In this document: piece after piece, positions 13,061-24,723 of the stretch
Numbering within the stretch: position 1 is the first letter of the stretch
Layout: every line of letters starts with the position of its first letter
Origin: Sebastes aleutianus
Lineage: Eukaryota; Chordata; Actinopteri; Perciformes; Sebastidae
DNA: 64,000 nt
Reading direction: 5' to 3'
NCBI GenBank assembly: GCA_916700875.1
Contig: CAKAKS010000066.1
Span: 16,178,361-16,242,360, forward strand
Position numbers and translations under genes: made by a program
The notes under the pieces: generated by a model
Seen by the model: the letters and a program-made list of their open reading frames with translations, nothing else
The model's database searches: none
Told to the model about the DNA's origin: nothing

Positions 13061-14377
13061 TTGCCCCCTTCCCTTCCTCCCCTCAGCTCCAATTCAAATT
13101 TGGGAGGACCCCGTGTTCCTCATGTCTGTTTTTTCGGCCTGATTTTACCCCCCTCATCCCCATTCTTCAACGAACCTCAACCCCCCCCCCCTGGCCCCTC
13201 CCCATCGTGCCCCCGCAAGCCTCCCCTCCACCACCGCCACCGCCACCCCCTCCGGCTTCTGACAGTACCTCAGCGGGAGAGCGCAGCCCTGATGGATGCC
13301 ACAGATGGGCCTTTCCCTTGGAGCTCCCAGCCATGGCGCAGTGTGTGCTCGGCAGGGTCAGAAGCCAGGCCTCCCCATGAAATGCATGTTGTAACAGGAA
13401 ACAAAAGAAGGGCCCCCATCCCCACCAACAGCCACAGCACCCCCTTTAGCCTCCTCTCCCATCCCAAAAAAAAAGGGGGGTGGGGGGGCTGTGGAGCTAG
13501 CCAGGGAGGGTGAGCGAGAGTGAGGGGTGCTGGAGGGTTAAAAGTCGGAGGGGGTGGTGGGTCACAGAGAAGGGGGAGCAGTACTTAAAGAAGAAAACAA
13601 GAGGAGATGTGAAGGGACATTTTCAGCTGGGGTGTCAGATGGACGACTTCGCTCTCTCGCACAGGGGCTTTGTCTTTCGCTCTTTGTTCCGTGTAACAGT
13701 GTCCCTGCCACTGCGTGGGTGCGCGGCTTTCACGCTAATGCACACGAGTGTGTTTATAATTGGGTGTCTCAGAGCGCGTACATGTGCGCTTGTTGTTCGT
13801 CGTATTGTGACATACAGTCGTTGTCCTGTTGGAAGTCCACCCACATCCCACCCAGTCCTCAGCAGCCCGCATTGCACGTCAGTCTGCTGAATAGATATCT
13901 TGAATGACATTGAGAGACAGGCCTTCAAAGTGCAGCTCCTTCAGTCTGAAAGAGAAAAGCCTTTGATGCTGCGGGTATCGCTACCAGCATCACTTCACAC
14001 TCACTGAGGGAAGCTGCTATCAGCTTGGACTGTTGGATAGACCCTCTAAAGGGTGTGACTAGTTATATAATAGCTCATTACAAACCGATACTGTAGATAC
14101 AGTAAATAGAATAGATTACAGCGCATTCATGGATACATGTAGATGGATAGATAGATAGATGTAATGCTCCAAGTCTTATGAAACAGAAGTTTCTGGGGGA
14201 CACTGAAAACTGATAAACACCCAAGTAGTTAGTAGATTACTGAATGCTAGATGTATAGCCAATAGTTCCGGTCATATTGAACCATTATAATCAGAATGTT
14301 AAACTAAAATGAACAGTGTACGCTAGTTTTTCAACATCATTGACAAGCGATTGACTCCAACTCTGGGCATTTCATCC
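13061..14377. other. intergenic, no gene supported
   Basis: C-rich 13050-13260 (runs of C at 13150-13190 and CCACCGCCACC), then mixed sequence. The 150-residue frame over 13061-13513 is Pro/Ser-rich because of this composition and has no exon signals. A short GATA run lies at 14143-14159. Confidence 0.4.
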
Positions 14378-14385
14378 ATTTTTAG

Positions 14386-15106
14386 TAGGGCTGATTACAT
14401 TTTTTAACGATTAATCGCATGATTGTCCATAGTTAATCGCGATTAAATCTCAAATTAATTGCACATTTTTGGTTTTGGTATTTCTGTTCAAATGAACCTT
14501 AAAGGGAGATTTGTCAAGTATTTAATGCTCTTATCAACATGGGAGTGGGCAAATATGTTTGCTTTAAGCAAATGTATGTCTATATTTATTACTGGAAATC
14601 AATTAACAACACAAAACAATGACAAATATTGTCCAGAAACCCTCACAGGTACTGCATTTAGTATAGAAAATATGCTCAAATCATAACATGGCAAACTCAA
14701 GCCCAACAGGCAACAACAGCTGTCAGTGTGTCAGTGTGCTGACTTGACTATGACTTGCCCCAAACTGCATGTGATTATCATAAAGTGGGCATGTCTGTAA
14801 AGGGGAGACTCGTGGGTACCCATAGAACACATTTTCCTTCACACATCTTCAAGGGACCCCTTTGAAAAAAGCCATGACAGAAACCTCAACAAAATTTAGT
14901 TTAAGTTTGGAGCGTTATTTACCCTCCTTTGCGACAAGCTAGTATGACATGGCTGGTATTAATGGATTCATTTGTTTTTTTTAGCTTTAAAAGTGAGCCC
15001 GCTACAACCTATATATCGCAAGTTGTGTTAATGCGTTAAAGGAATAAGTAGTGTCGAAACTATTTTGCGTTAACGCATTATTATCGTGTTAACTTTGACA
15101 CCCCTA
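14386..15106. mobile_element. non-autonomous hAT-like transposon (721 bp)
   Basis: The left end reads TAGGGCTG and the right end CACCCCTA, which are imperfect inverted termini. They are flanked by candidate 8-bp target duplications ATTTTTAG (14378-14385) and GTTTTTAG (15107-15114), a 7/8 match; 8-bp duplications are the hAT hallmark. Both subterminal regions are rich in TTAATCGCGATTAA / GCGTTAACGCATTA words that face each other as inverted motifs. No transposase frame is present, so mobility would have depended on an enzyme supplied in trans. Sequence of this kind is, to my recollection, highly repeated in fish genomes. Confidence 0.7.
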
Positions 15107-15155
15107 GTTTTTAGTGATGAACGTATGTTGCGTTATGAACAAGTTCCAGCTCTTC

Positions 15156-15340
15156 CATGTTTTCTGTAGTTGCAGTGTGCTTCTTTATGCCGCATATGAG
15201 TTGTCAAATTGGTGAATACGATTTTCAATTCGCTTGTTTTAGTTATTTTTGCTGCATCTTTTTCTAAATGCGTCGTATGCGTTGTCAAAGTGGTGAACAC
15301 ATTGTCCATTGGCATGTTTTCTTAAGTTGCAGTGTGTCGA
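15156..15340. repeat. tandem repeat, ~80-bp unit, 2.3 copies
   Basis: Unit 1 (15156-15232), unit 2 (15233-15312) and a partial unit 3 (15313-15340) each begin C(A/T)TGTTTT. Units 1 and 2 share GTTGTCAAA(T/G)TGGTGAA(T/C)AC, while units 1 and 3 share AGTTGCAGTGTG. The copies are diverged, so the array is old. A 60-codon minus-strand frame across it repeats the pattern VFT(T/N)LTTH with a spacing of 27 residues, but I know no such protein. The array starts about 40 bp beyond the right target duplication of the neighbouring hAT element. Confidence 0.75.
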
Positions 15341-16329
15341 GCTATCTCAGCAACAGTGATAGATAGATATACAGATAGACATACCACATAAATGGACCGC
15401 CCACCTTCTCTCTGTGTCTCACTGGGTGGGTGCAGTGCCATGTGTGTGTGTGTGTCTGCATTAAGTTGAGCTAAGCTGATCCTAGTTAGATTCCAGCCTG
15501 TTGGAGCTGAGAGTCGCACCAGGCAGCATAGCCAGCCTCTGGCTATCCACTAAATTAAAGGCCTAATGCACAATCCTTCGTGCAGGCTGACAAACTAATG
15601 AAATGGAGAAGTAGGGGCCCCCGGGAGGATTGGGCGGCAGATGAAGACGCCTCCAATGAGGGATTCAACCCAGGAGCAACCTCCCCACCTTGTCTTTTCC
15701 ATCCACGTCTGCCTATCTCTCTCTCTCTCTCTCTCTCGCTTTCTTGCTGCTTCTCTCCATTATTCTCTTTCTATCACTCACTTTCTCTTGCTCTGCACAA
15801 AGCCAAGGGTGTCAACAGCATGTCTAAGTGCATGGGGAAGGTGCAACACAGTTCTGCAATATGTAGCTATGTGTGTGTGTGTGTGGCATTGGATTATGAG
15901 AGATGAGGAGGTGGGGCAGGTTTTTTTGGCAGCGGCCTGTTTGTTGCCACCAAACATGACGGTCCCCACAGAGGACTGAACAGACTTAACCCACTAACCT
16001 TGAAAGAGGTGCTTTGTCTATAAATAACTCCCACCAATTAAAGCTGTTTTTCTGAGTCCTCCCCACTGAGCCTGGCACCTCGGAGTCCCCGACGACTCGT
16101 CTCTCGAGCAGCGCAGCACAGGAGCCACAACCCCGCTAATTAGAGTTGCTATCATTCACCTGCCCCTGTCTTCCTGCCTGGCCCTACTGTCACACACACA
16201 CAAACACACACACACAGACAACTACATGCACATGACATATAAATGCAAAATACCTACGTTCATCCACAAAAAAAAAGCTACTATATTACAATATCTTAAG
16301 CAGAGGATTAGCCCCGAGGAGATGACCCA
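15341..16329. other. intergenic, small simple repeats only
   Basis: GATA-like run at 15358-15378, TG at 15440-15454, (CT)n at 15716-15738, TG at 15871-15884, CA at 16191-16216 and an A run at 16268-16276. No gene seen. Confidence 0.4.
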
Positions 16330-16560
16330 GTAATTTAGTTATTTGCCCACTTGTTCGACATGGGTGTTTTATCAAAACTGCCAACAACGGCGTGCATGAA
16401 GAAATTTAACATTAAAAAAAAGAGGATGCGTCACAACCCTCCAGTGCTTTTGGCGAGCGAGAAAAGGCAATTGGAGGCGAGGGAGAGCGAACGCTACAGA
16501 GGGAAATGGGCTGAATTACACTTTAATTGCCATCGCTATTAATTAGAAGTCTTGGAAATC
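16330..16560. promoter_or_regulatory. candidate conserved non-coding element
   Basis: A 230-bp repeat-free segment ending in a cluster of homeodomain-type cores (TTTAATTGCC near 16521-16530 and ATTAATTAG at 16538-16546). It follows a purine-rich segment with CTCCAGTGC and GGCAATTGG words. The basis is composition and motif density only; no cross-species alignment was possible. Confidence 0.25.
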
Positions 16561-16700
16561 TGTTGCGGTTCCCCCCCCCCCTCCCTCTGGTTTGTCGTCC
16601 TTATGAAGCTATCTATTAACATCTTAATTGCCGCCTGGTCGGCTGTGTTATGCTGTGGCAGCCACAGTGAGTTAAACACAGCATCCCTGATATGCAGTTC

Positions 16701-16742
16701 TGGAGGCTGGCTGACTAGTTAGCTGGCTGGCTAGCTGGCTGA
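16701..16742. repeat. degenerate (GGCT)n tandem repeat
   Basis: About ten GGCT/AGCT/GACT tetramers in direct tandem, with variants such as GACTAGTTAGCT. Confidence 0.8.
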
Positions 16743-16804
16743 GGGAACACTTTTTGGCTGGATCATTAACACAAACAACAAAATATCCAATCAGCATTGT
16801 CTGC

Positions 16805-17880
16805 TAGAGGTGGGGGAAAAAAAATCAATTCACCTATGTATCGCCCTTTTTTTTTTTTTTTAAATGCCACAATCAATATATTTGCTTCATTTGAGTCGAT
16901 GCGGAGGTAGAAGGAAGTTACTGCTTTCATTGTTGTAGTCTGAGTAACGTGATATCATATCCGTTCCGTATCCGTCAACCAAAACAAACCGCAATTGAAA
17001 AATGGATATGACTTGAACTCTCACATTTTAAATCCAAAGTGGTAAACACTACACATACAGTAAAGTATGGAAACACTTTGGGTTTCACACATTGCCAGGA
17101 AAAGCAGAGCTAGACATCATGGCTAAGGCTGCATGCTGACTCTGTCATGGACAGGAAACATTATCATATTGCAGTAACGTGCGGTCAAGCCAACGGTCAC
17201 TCGCATCTCCGTGGTCAAATCGCCCGATACTACAACTGTAGAGCACCCATATACTGATATTTATGTTAAATTCAAACGGCCCCAATGGAGCTGACCATGG
17301 ATGTATAAAGAGAACGGAGTTGATGGTAAGAGCTACTGACGGACTTGGCGAAGTTAGCGAAAGTATACACGTGTGACTACGTCCGGTTTTCAAAATAAGG
17401 TGTTAACAAAGGGAACTGTACATACTACATACATATATGGAAATAAGATTGATGGATTATATTCACCAGAAGTATAAAACATTACATGTCTCTTAAACCA
17501 TTAAACAGAAAATACCACTAATCTGTGAGGGAAATGTCTTTATTCTTTGATTTTTGAGTTGCTGAAAAAAAATTAATAATTCCTGACAATGATTGATAAA
17601 TTTAACTTCAAGACATCTCAGACTATACAGATAGTGAAAATCAAACATTTTTACTGTATCAATTTAGATTTTTTCCAAAGTAAAAGTCCCTAGAAATGTA
17701 TGATTCAACTTTTTACCATGATCTAATGTTAAAAAAGTTAACAAACATCGCAATAGATCGTAATATCAAATTGCAATAATTGTAGAATCGCAATATTTAA
17801 AAACCGCAATATGTATCAAATTGGCACCCAAGTATCGTGATAGTATCGAATCGGGAGATAGGTGTATCATCCCAGCCCTA
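16805..17880. mobile_element. non-autonomous hAT-like transposon (1076 bp)
   Basis: The ends read TAGAGGTGGG on the left and CCCAGCCCTA on the right, an 8/10 inverted match. They are flanked by TTGTCTGC (16797-16804) and TTGCCTGC (17881-17888), an 8-bp direct repeat with one mismatch. The subterminal sequence is rich in TATCG and GCAATA words (GTATCGTGATAGTATCGAAT on the right). No transposase frame is present. The middle (about 17100-17420) differs in composition and may hold a nested insertion. The target duplication is well enough preserved that the borders can be trusted. Confidence 0.75.
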
Positions 17881-17888
17881 TTGCCTGC

Positions 17889-20426
17889 ATGGTGCAATGA
17901 CAATTGCAATGAGTTTTATATTCGAGACAGAAAAATAAATAGCATCTACTATGGGGCATTGCTGAAATGCCTCATGCCTTTTTCATCCCTCCGCTCGTGT
18001 GTTTGTCATTGTCATGGGTGTGAAATTGGTCAGTCAGATGCTGATGATGAAGTGGGTAAAATGTAATGAATTCTATCTAGCCTATAAGTGGTTGACCTAG
18101 GGTTGATCAGAGGTTAACACCACTTCACCCCTAAGACAGGTCCCATTAGCAATTATATTGTGCATTAACAATCACAGTGTGTGGGTTAATGTTGGAGTTT
18201 GTGCATTGTCTTACATGTGTGTGTGTGTGTGTGTGTGCTGGTGTGTCCTTGTGCGCCATTTAGTGGGTCCGTTATCACTGCACAACTATTCCACAAGTAG
18301 AAAGCTGGCTCCATGATTGAGCCTAAGCATGAAGAATGGCTTGTGTGTCATTGACACCCACAGACAGGCCACAGCCGGGGACTGTCAGTCAAACCCTATC
18401 TGTCTATCAGCGTCTGCTAACCAGCCCGCAGTCGGATGTGTTGTGCTAAATGGCATTTTTACACATTAATGCATTTGATTACACTGAGCGATGGATGGAA
18501 GGCTGTGGCAGCTACACAAGACACCCCCCCCCCCACCGCCCACCAACACCATGCACCACACACACACACATGCGCTAATAACCCTGGCTTTGACATTTGA
18601 AGTAACATTATTATAGGGCTCATTTGGAGCACAGAAGCCCCAGGCAGGAGGCTCTGTTCATCAGGTAGGCCAGGGCTGCTTGAGACTGGAGGGTCAGGTA
18701 GGGTAGGGGGGCGTAAAGTGGGGGGGTTGGAAGGGCGGCGGGTGTCAGAGCCTCTGGGTTTGACATTCACAGCACAACAGACAGCAGAGAAGGATGCTGG
18801 GTAGCATTCCATCTATGCACGCATGACAGAGCCCCTCCCTGCACACAACCGCATTCAATCCCACATGTGACCTTTCAAGAAAACTGGGGTCAACTTCAGG
18901 GGTTTTTCTTCTGTTGCAGCGGCACTGACTCTAAAAGGCGAGACAACAATATCGCAACTCGTTTTTGATTCATGTAGTCAGTTCTCCTTTGAGTGGGTCT
19001 TTTCTCCTTTAGCTCCACCCTGGACACATCTTGAGAGAAGTTAGCAGCAGGCGTGCGGTCTGGATTAGTGCCAAGCTGCACACTATTACTAGCAGATCTA
19101 AAAAACTGGCAACAGGCTGGGTTGTGCGGATCAGGATCAGGGTAATCGCCTCGTTGTGGCTCCTTGTCCTTTCCCAGTCTTTAGCCTTTGGTCAGAGGTA
19201 GGTTAGGTGTGTGCATGAGAGTGTCTGTGTGTACATACGACCCATTTTGTGCTTTGTGTGGCTTCATATACATGTGCTCTCCGTGTGTGTCTGCGTGTTC
19301 TTGTGCAGGTGCATGTATGTGTGTGTGTGTGTGTGTGTGTGTACAGGTTAGATGGGGCTCACAGGGTCAGGAGATGCTGCAGGGCTCTGCTGACGGCTGC
19401 AGGAAACCAATCAACCTTGTCTGTGTATTCCCCGACCCGTCGTTTTCTTAATGACCTGCCCTGACAGGCCTGCTGCAGCCCCGGCCAAACCTCCCCGCAC
19501 CGCTCAATGGATGACCGGCCCCCATCAGCAACATGCTAATGACCCAAAGAGAGGGAGAACAGGAGGAGGGGGGAGAGGTGAGGAATGGGTGGAAGAGAAA
19601 TTGGTGGAGGCATGTAGAAAGAGAGTAAGAGCAAAACCGAAAGAAAAAGAAAGGGTGGGGTGAAATAAAATAGACTGGTTCCCATTTTTACAAACAATCG
19701 AGGCTATGAAGGCACAGCTAGCGGACAGAAAATGCATCTTTGCATGACCTGTATGACGTCATGATGTACAATGTTGGTAGCATTAAGAAATATTGAAATA
19801 CATTAGAATAATAACACAAAACTGTTACGTCAAAGCATTATTATATTGTATAGTATATACAATACACTTCTTTTTGCCAAATAAGTGAAATTACTCTTTA
19901 TTTAACAACATGGTGCAGGGCTGTACAGTGAAAACTTGCCACGAAAAAAGTAGTGTCTATCGAACAATTGAAATGCATGTCTCTGGCTGCGTAGAGTCCA
20001 TACATCTTTGCTGCCGGAGGAAAAAGAAAAAAAAAAAAAATCACAAAAATAGTTGCTACTTCAGTTCTATAAGTAGTAGTACGAGAACTACAAGGAGAGG
20101 AAGAGGGAGTGAGACACAGGCGAGAGATGATATTTTATAAAAATGCAGCACAGTGACAATACAGACTAGGGAAAATCAGAGAATTAAATTATCCCCCTGG
20201 ACTAATATATATAATAAAGAGATAAAAAAAAACAAAGCAAACTCACCACCACAAATACGTGTGTACAACACATATAGCCTTTATCCCAGTAAGAAATGAG
20301 AAACACTAAAGTTTAAACACTAAGTTTAAACTTTTTTGCCAATTGATGTTTTTTATAATATCTAGTTTTAGGAGGTGCTGCAGCCCCCTCAACACCCCTA
20401 CTTCCTACCTCCCTGTTATGTGCATA
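17889..20426. other. intergenic, no gene supported
   Basis: Non-coding, with TG tracts at 18215-18237 and 19317-19342, a C run at 18524-18536 and an A run at 20027-20040. Near 20366-20402 the sequence GGAGGTGCTGCAGCCCCC is followed by CTCAACACCCCTACTTCC, wording I associate with a dispersed fish repeat; that element may extend to about 20620 and surround the ATA array. No exon signal is convincing. Confidence 0.35.
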
Positions 20427-20427
20427 C

Positions 20428-20478
<51 letters not shown>

Positions 20479-20499
20479 TTAATAATAATAAATAAATAC
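20427..20499. repeat. (ATA)n microsatellite
   Basis: About 20 near-perfect ATA/AAT triplets followed by imperfect copies and AAATAAAT. It gives poly-Ile frames on the minus strand that are not genes. Confidence 0.96.
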
Positions 20500-22054
20500 A
20501 TAGGCCTGTATTTAAAACAATGTATTTTTTTCAGTACTAGTATATTCCTTTAAAAGTTCATGGAAAATTACTTTTTAAACTGTATTTTCGCATGCTCCAC
20601 GCCCCCCAACACAAAATTTGAATAGTCTCGAACTACAGAGGACTTACTTGATACTTTTGTACTCGTGCCTGTGCTACAAAACTTTCAGTCTCTGTAGCAC
20701 TAGTGCTATGTGCAAAAAAACAGAGTGCCCTGGGGTGACAGTTTGCAGTTCAATGGTCAACTTGTGTGATGATATGCAAAACTGCAAATGTAAAAGTTAA
20801 ATCAGGGTTTAGTGGGTTTTCTACTTGCTTCCTTCCTTTCCACCTATCTTTTTTATCTTCATCTTTTTATCATCTTCCTCTCGGTCCGTGTTGATAAATT
20901 CCGTCACCTCACTTAAACCGGGTGTGTGTTCATCCATGTCTAGTCAGTCAGAGTGCATTCAAGGGATCATCACGCATATCAAGCCAATGTTTCAGCAGGA
21001 ACTTGGCCTGTTTTTTTGTTTTTCCATCTGAGCCAAGCCTCACATCTGTACAACGTACAAAATGGTGGACTACAGGACATGCGTCAAACACTTTTTCCAT
21101 CCTAATTTTTGGCATAGTACGGAGCAAAAGATTGTAAACTTATGTAAGTGATTAAAACTTTTTGTTCCACATGTAATTTCAGTGAGGTCAGGACGCTTCT
21201 GTCAGTAGTGAAGAGAACACTAAGGCAAGTGTACCAATCACAACACCTCACTGTAAAGGAACCAAGGTCAATTTACTTCCATAATCCATAATTATCATGA
21301 ATTTGCTGTACTCACAGCTTTACTCACTGCCGTATTGTGTTTTTTTATTATGTCTCTCTTGATGTTGCCAGAATGACAGTATCGTCCATTAGCATCAACA
21401 TGCAGAGCCATTATAGAAAACCTTCTCTACGTCCTTGTTTAATCATTCTGATCAGCACATCTACAAATAGCACAAAGAAAGAAGCATCATGTAGGTGAAC
21501 CTTGTCACACTCCTATTGTAGATGTAATTACAGCGGAGCCCAGAGTACTTATTGTGACATTGTACATTGACATCAGTGCCTTAAGTATAATGGTACCACA
21601 GCCCACACTTTATACGATTTTAACATTTTACATCATGGCACAAAATTATATGCTTTCAAAAAGTCAATGTGTGCATAATACATTTGAATTTCATTTCATA
21701 ATAATCTAAATGTCAGGTTGTGTTCAATGCAACCTCTCTGGACTCCCGCCTGTTCTCAGAAAGTTTAATACCAGGATGTAAGTCTGTTTTTTGCAACCAA
21801 AATCATATACATTTTCTATACTTTTAATCACACATGCCATAAATAGTTACTGCACGAAGAACACACTGTTGTTACAAAAAAATCTGGCAAAGCAGCAGCA
21901 CAATGAGTAACTAGACACAAACATTCACCCAAGTTTATTCCATCCAGCAGAGCTCCTTTCAAAAACTGTATTTGGTTGTTGATAACATTTTGTATCTCTT
22001 CTGACTTGACTGAGTTACCTACTAATGTCACACTAATACTATACTTCTCTAAAC
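20500..22054. other. intergenic, no gene supported
   Basis: AT-rich non-coding sequence with many short frames and no recognisable protein. T-rich stretches lie at 20845-20880 and 21013-21022. Confidence 0.35.
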
Positions 22055-22393
22055 TTACTGTGAGTTCCAGTACCCATACTACCATTATATTTACTATGCC
22101 AGAAGAAGATTTAGTATGTCCCAATACATAGTATGTCAAAAATACCAGGATGTCATACTACATCCGGTCGCATTTTGCAGTATGCAGGCCAGCATGCTTT
22201 TCTGGCTATTCTCACCCACAATCCTCTGCGCAGCGGATATATGAGCAAGAGTGTCAAAGTTCAAGACGCAATGTTATGAAGAAGCAGTATGTCCCAATTG
22301 TATGCAAATGGCATGCAACAGTACATACTTTGTAAAGGCATCTGCAGTATGTACTAAAGTAAAAAGAAAAAGTATACGATTTGGAACGTAGCC
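22055..22393. mobile_element. probable MITE-like dispersed repeat
   Basis: Repeated AGTATGT/CATACT words run through the block (AGTATGTCCCAATAC, CAGTATGCAGG, CAGTATGTACTAAAGT). The right end reads ATTTGGAACGTAGCC at 22379-22393, close to the ATTTGGGACGCAGCC terminus I recall from abundant short fish DNA transposons. The left terminus was not found, so the start is approximate. No coding capacity. Confidence 0.5.
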
Positions 22394-22917
22394 TTAGTGA
22401 GTTTTCTCTCTGATCAGCTGGAAGGTTGAACAACCATAAAGACTAGGGAGAGCTTATTTGCTCTGAACTGCACAACCGAACAACATGTCAGCAAAATGTG
22501 TTGCTATGGGGTCAGGGTTTCAATCAGGGGTTTCACCAACACTGATGACTGGCACTTTAAGCATATGGAGGTTTGTAGCAATTAACACTGCATTAATGTA
22601 TTTACAGTGTATAATACAGGTGCAATACAGTGAAAATTGGCATGTTGCTCCATTGCAGAGTGAGCACGCAAATACTGTGTTAATGCAACAACTTAGCATC
22701 AACTATCTCCACAAAAATGGTCAATGATCGAGGTAGAATTATCAGAGGGAAAATTAGTATGTTGAATCACCTAATAATTTGCGACACAGCCAAATTAACA
22801 TGCCGATATCATGCAGAAATAAACCTACAGTTTACATTTCTTCCTCATTTGATTGGGAAACGTATTTTGGCGTGGATTATGTTTGTTTTTTATGTATCAC
22901 AAATACATTTCTAATGA
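22394..22917. other. intergenic, no gene seen
   Basis: Mixed AT-rich sequence with only short chance frames. Confidence 0.35.
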
Positions 22918-23440
22918 TAGTCCGCGCATGTCCACGTAGGGAGGAGGTCGATGGTGGACGGGTCAAACAAACACAGGACTTTCACCCAGCTGTTCATGTC
23001 CCATGTGAAACCAAAAGTCAACATTCACTTATATTAATTTACGTCCGTAGCTTAAATAACTTAACAAACAGTCATTTTAATCCAAACCATGATGTTTTTA
23101 TTAAACATAACCAAGTAGTTGCATTTTTGTTTTGTTTGAATTTACATTAACCACGGGTTTAAAACTTTCTAAAACTGTTTAAAACTGCGACCGTAATCTG
23201 GGAGAAAACATGTTTCCCTCAAAACGTAACTGAGAATGAAGTTTAATTGTATGGGAACATAACTTTGTAGGAGACAGGTTTGCGCATTGTTGATCCTGCA
23301 TTGTTTTGCCATAACCCTCTGCACTGACACCCTTGCTGCATCGACGGAGCTTCAACATTTAAATAAACGAGGGGGCGTTTGTTCAAGCAGTGCTGTTGTC
23401 TGTTTGAACACGACCTAACGAAGCTGAGGAATGAACAGGC
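22918..23440. repeat. probable dispersed teleost repeat
   Basis: The block contains phrases I associate with a repeated fish sequence: GGGTCAAACAAACACAGGAC, CAGCTGTTCATGTCCCATGT, and an ACATGTTTCCCTCAAAACGT segment near 23209-23228. It ends in a moderately G-rich segment near 23365-23380. No termini or target duplications were resolved and no protein is encoded. The call rests on recollection of similar sequence. Confidence 0.38.
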
Positions 23441-23939
23441 AAGTTATTTACAACTAGAATGTTATTATGTCTGCAAACTTGAATGACATTCTTACCGTTT
23501 CAGTTTTTTTCTTTTGTCTTATAAACCATCGCATAGTGTAATATATACCAATTTCTTGGCATATTGCTCTCATCGTGCGCTGTCTCTTAGTGCTGGTTTT
23601 TACACTTTTCCCCTTATTTGTCAAACTTGAAATAGTGTTGCAGTGAAACCTGCCAATATAGCAGATAGATATCTCTTCATCTGTCCTTCCCCACATTCAG
23701 GCATCCATCCAGCCAACCAACAAACCAACCAACCACGCTGGTGTTCATTTCTCCACTTTCCATCCCTGCTCTGTGCTGCTGTCTGGTCATTAAGGTCATT
23801 GACCTGTAATCTGATAGCAGTCAATAAGCTAACCAAATGAGCCACCTAATATCTGAATCCTGCTGCAAGCACAGCCACTCTCAATAATGCTGTGTACATT
23901 AACTGCATTAACACAGAGGAGGAGGAGAAAGGGCGGCTG
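23441..23939. other. intergenic, no gene seen
   Basis: Non-coding, with a degenerate AACC/AACA tetramer run at 23713-23737. Overlapping short frames on both strands lack any recognisable domain. Confidence 0.35.
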
Positions 23940-24001
23940 GAGAGGGAGTAAGAGAGGGAGTAAGAGAGAGAGAGGGAGTAAGAGAGAGAGAGAGAGAGAG
24001 G
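23940..24001. repeat. GA-rich tandem repeat (AGAGAGGGAGTA unit)
   Basis: Three to four GAGGGAGTAAGAGA-type units run into plain (GA)n at the right end. The + strand is essentially purine-only apart from single T positions. Confidence 0.88.
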
Positions 24002-24692
24002 CGGCAACACTGAGGATGAAAGAAAATAAGAAAACCTTATCTATCATTGAAAACACTGAGATTTTTTTTCCTGTTGTACGAGACACGGCTGCGCGTGCAA
24101 TTCATCATCTTTTATTTAGAAGATGTACGGAGATCCATAAAGCCTAGTAAGATGAAATATGTCTCTTGAATAAATTGTGAATATTCTGTGTTTTCTCTCT
24201 GTGATGGAACAGTATTTCAATCCCTGTCATTATGATGCTGCCAGAATCCCCTGGCAGGCACAAGGAGGTTTGGGACTTTTAAGCCGTTTGTTTCATCTCA
24301 GGTATTAACCCCAATTTTATACCTACGCAGTGAGATAATCATGGTTTCAAGCTGTTAGTATTTTCTTCACTCACCAAATCTGCAGACTTTTAATCCCTGG
24401 AAACTAATTAAGATTTATATAATTATCATTTTTTTGCCAGTTTAGTTCAGTCGGTTTGTGTGCGCCTGAATTGTGTGTGTGTGTGTGTGAAGATTGAAGG
24501 AGTGGGCAAAAGAGACAAACCATAGAGGAAGAAATTGGAGGAAAGCGTGTGGACGTCTCGGAGAGGGAAGTGAATGAAGGTAGAGCGTTAGACAAGGCTT
24601 CTTTTATGTGTGTTAGGAGGCATCATGCTGCTGCGGTGCTTTGGGTGGGCACTGACTGACCACCTTCCTGAACCCCCTCACTACACTACACA

Positions 24693-24723
<31 letters not shown>

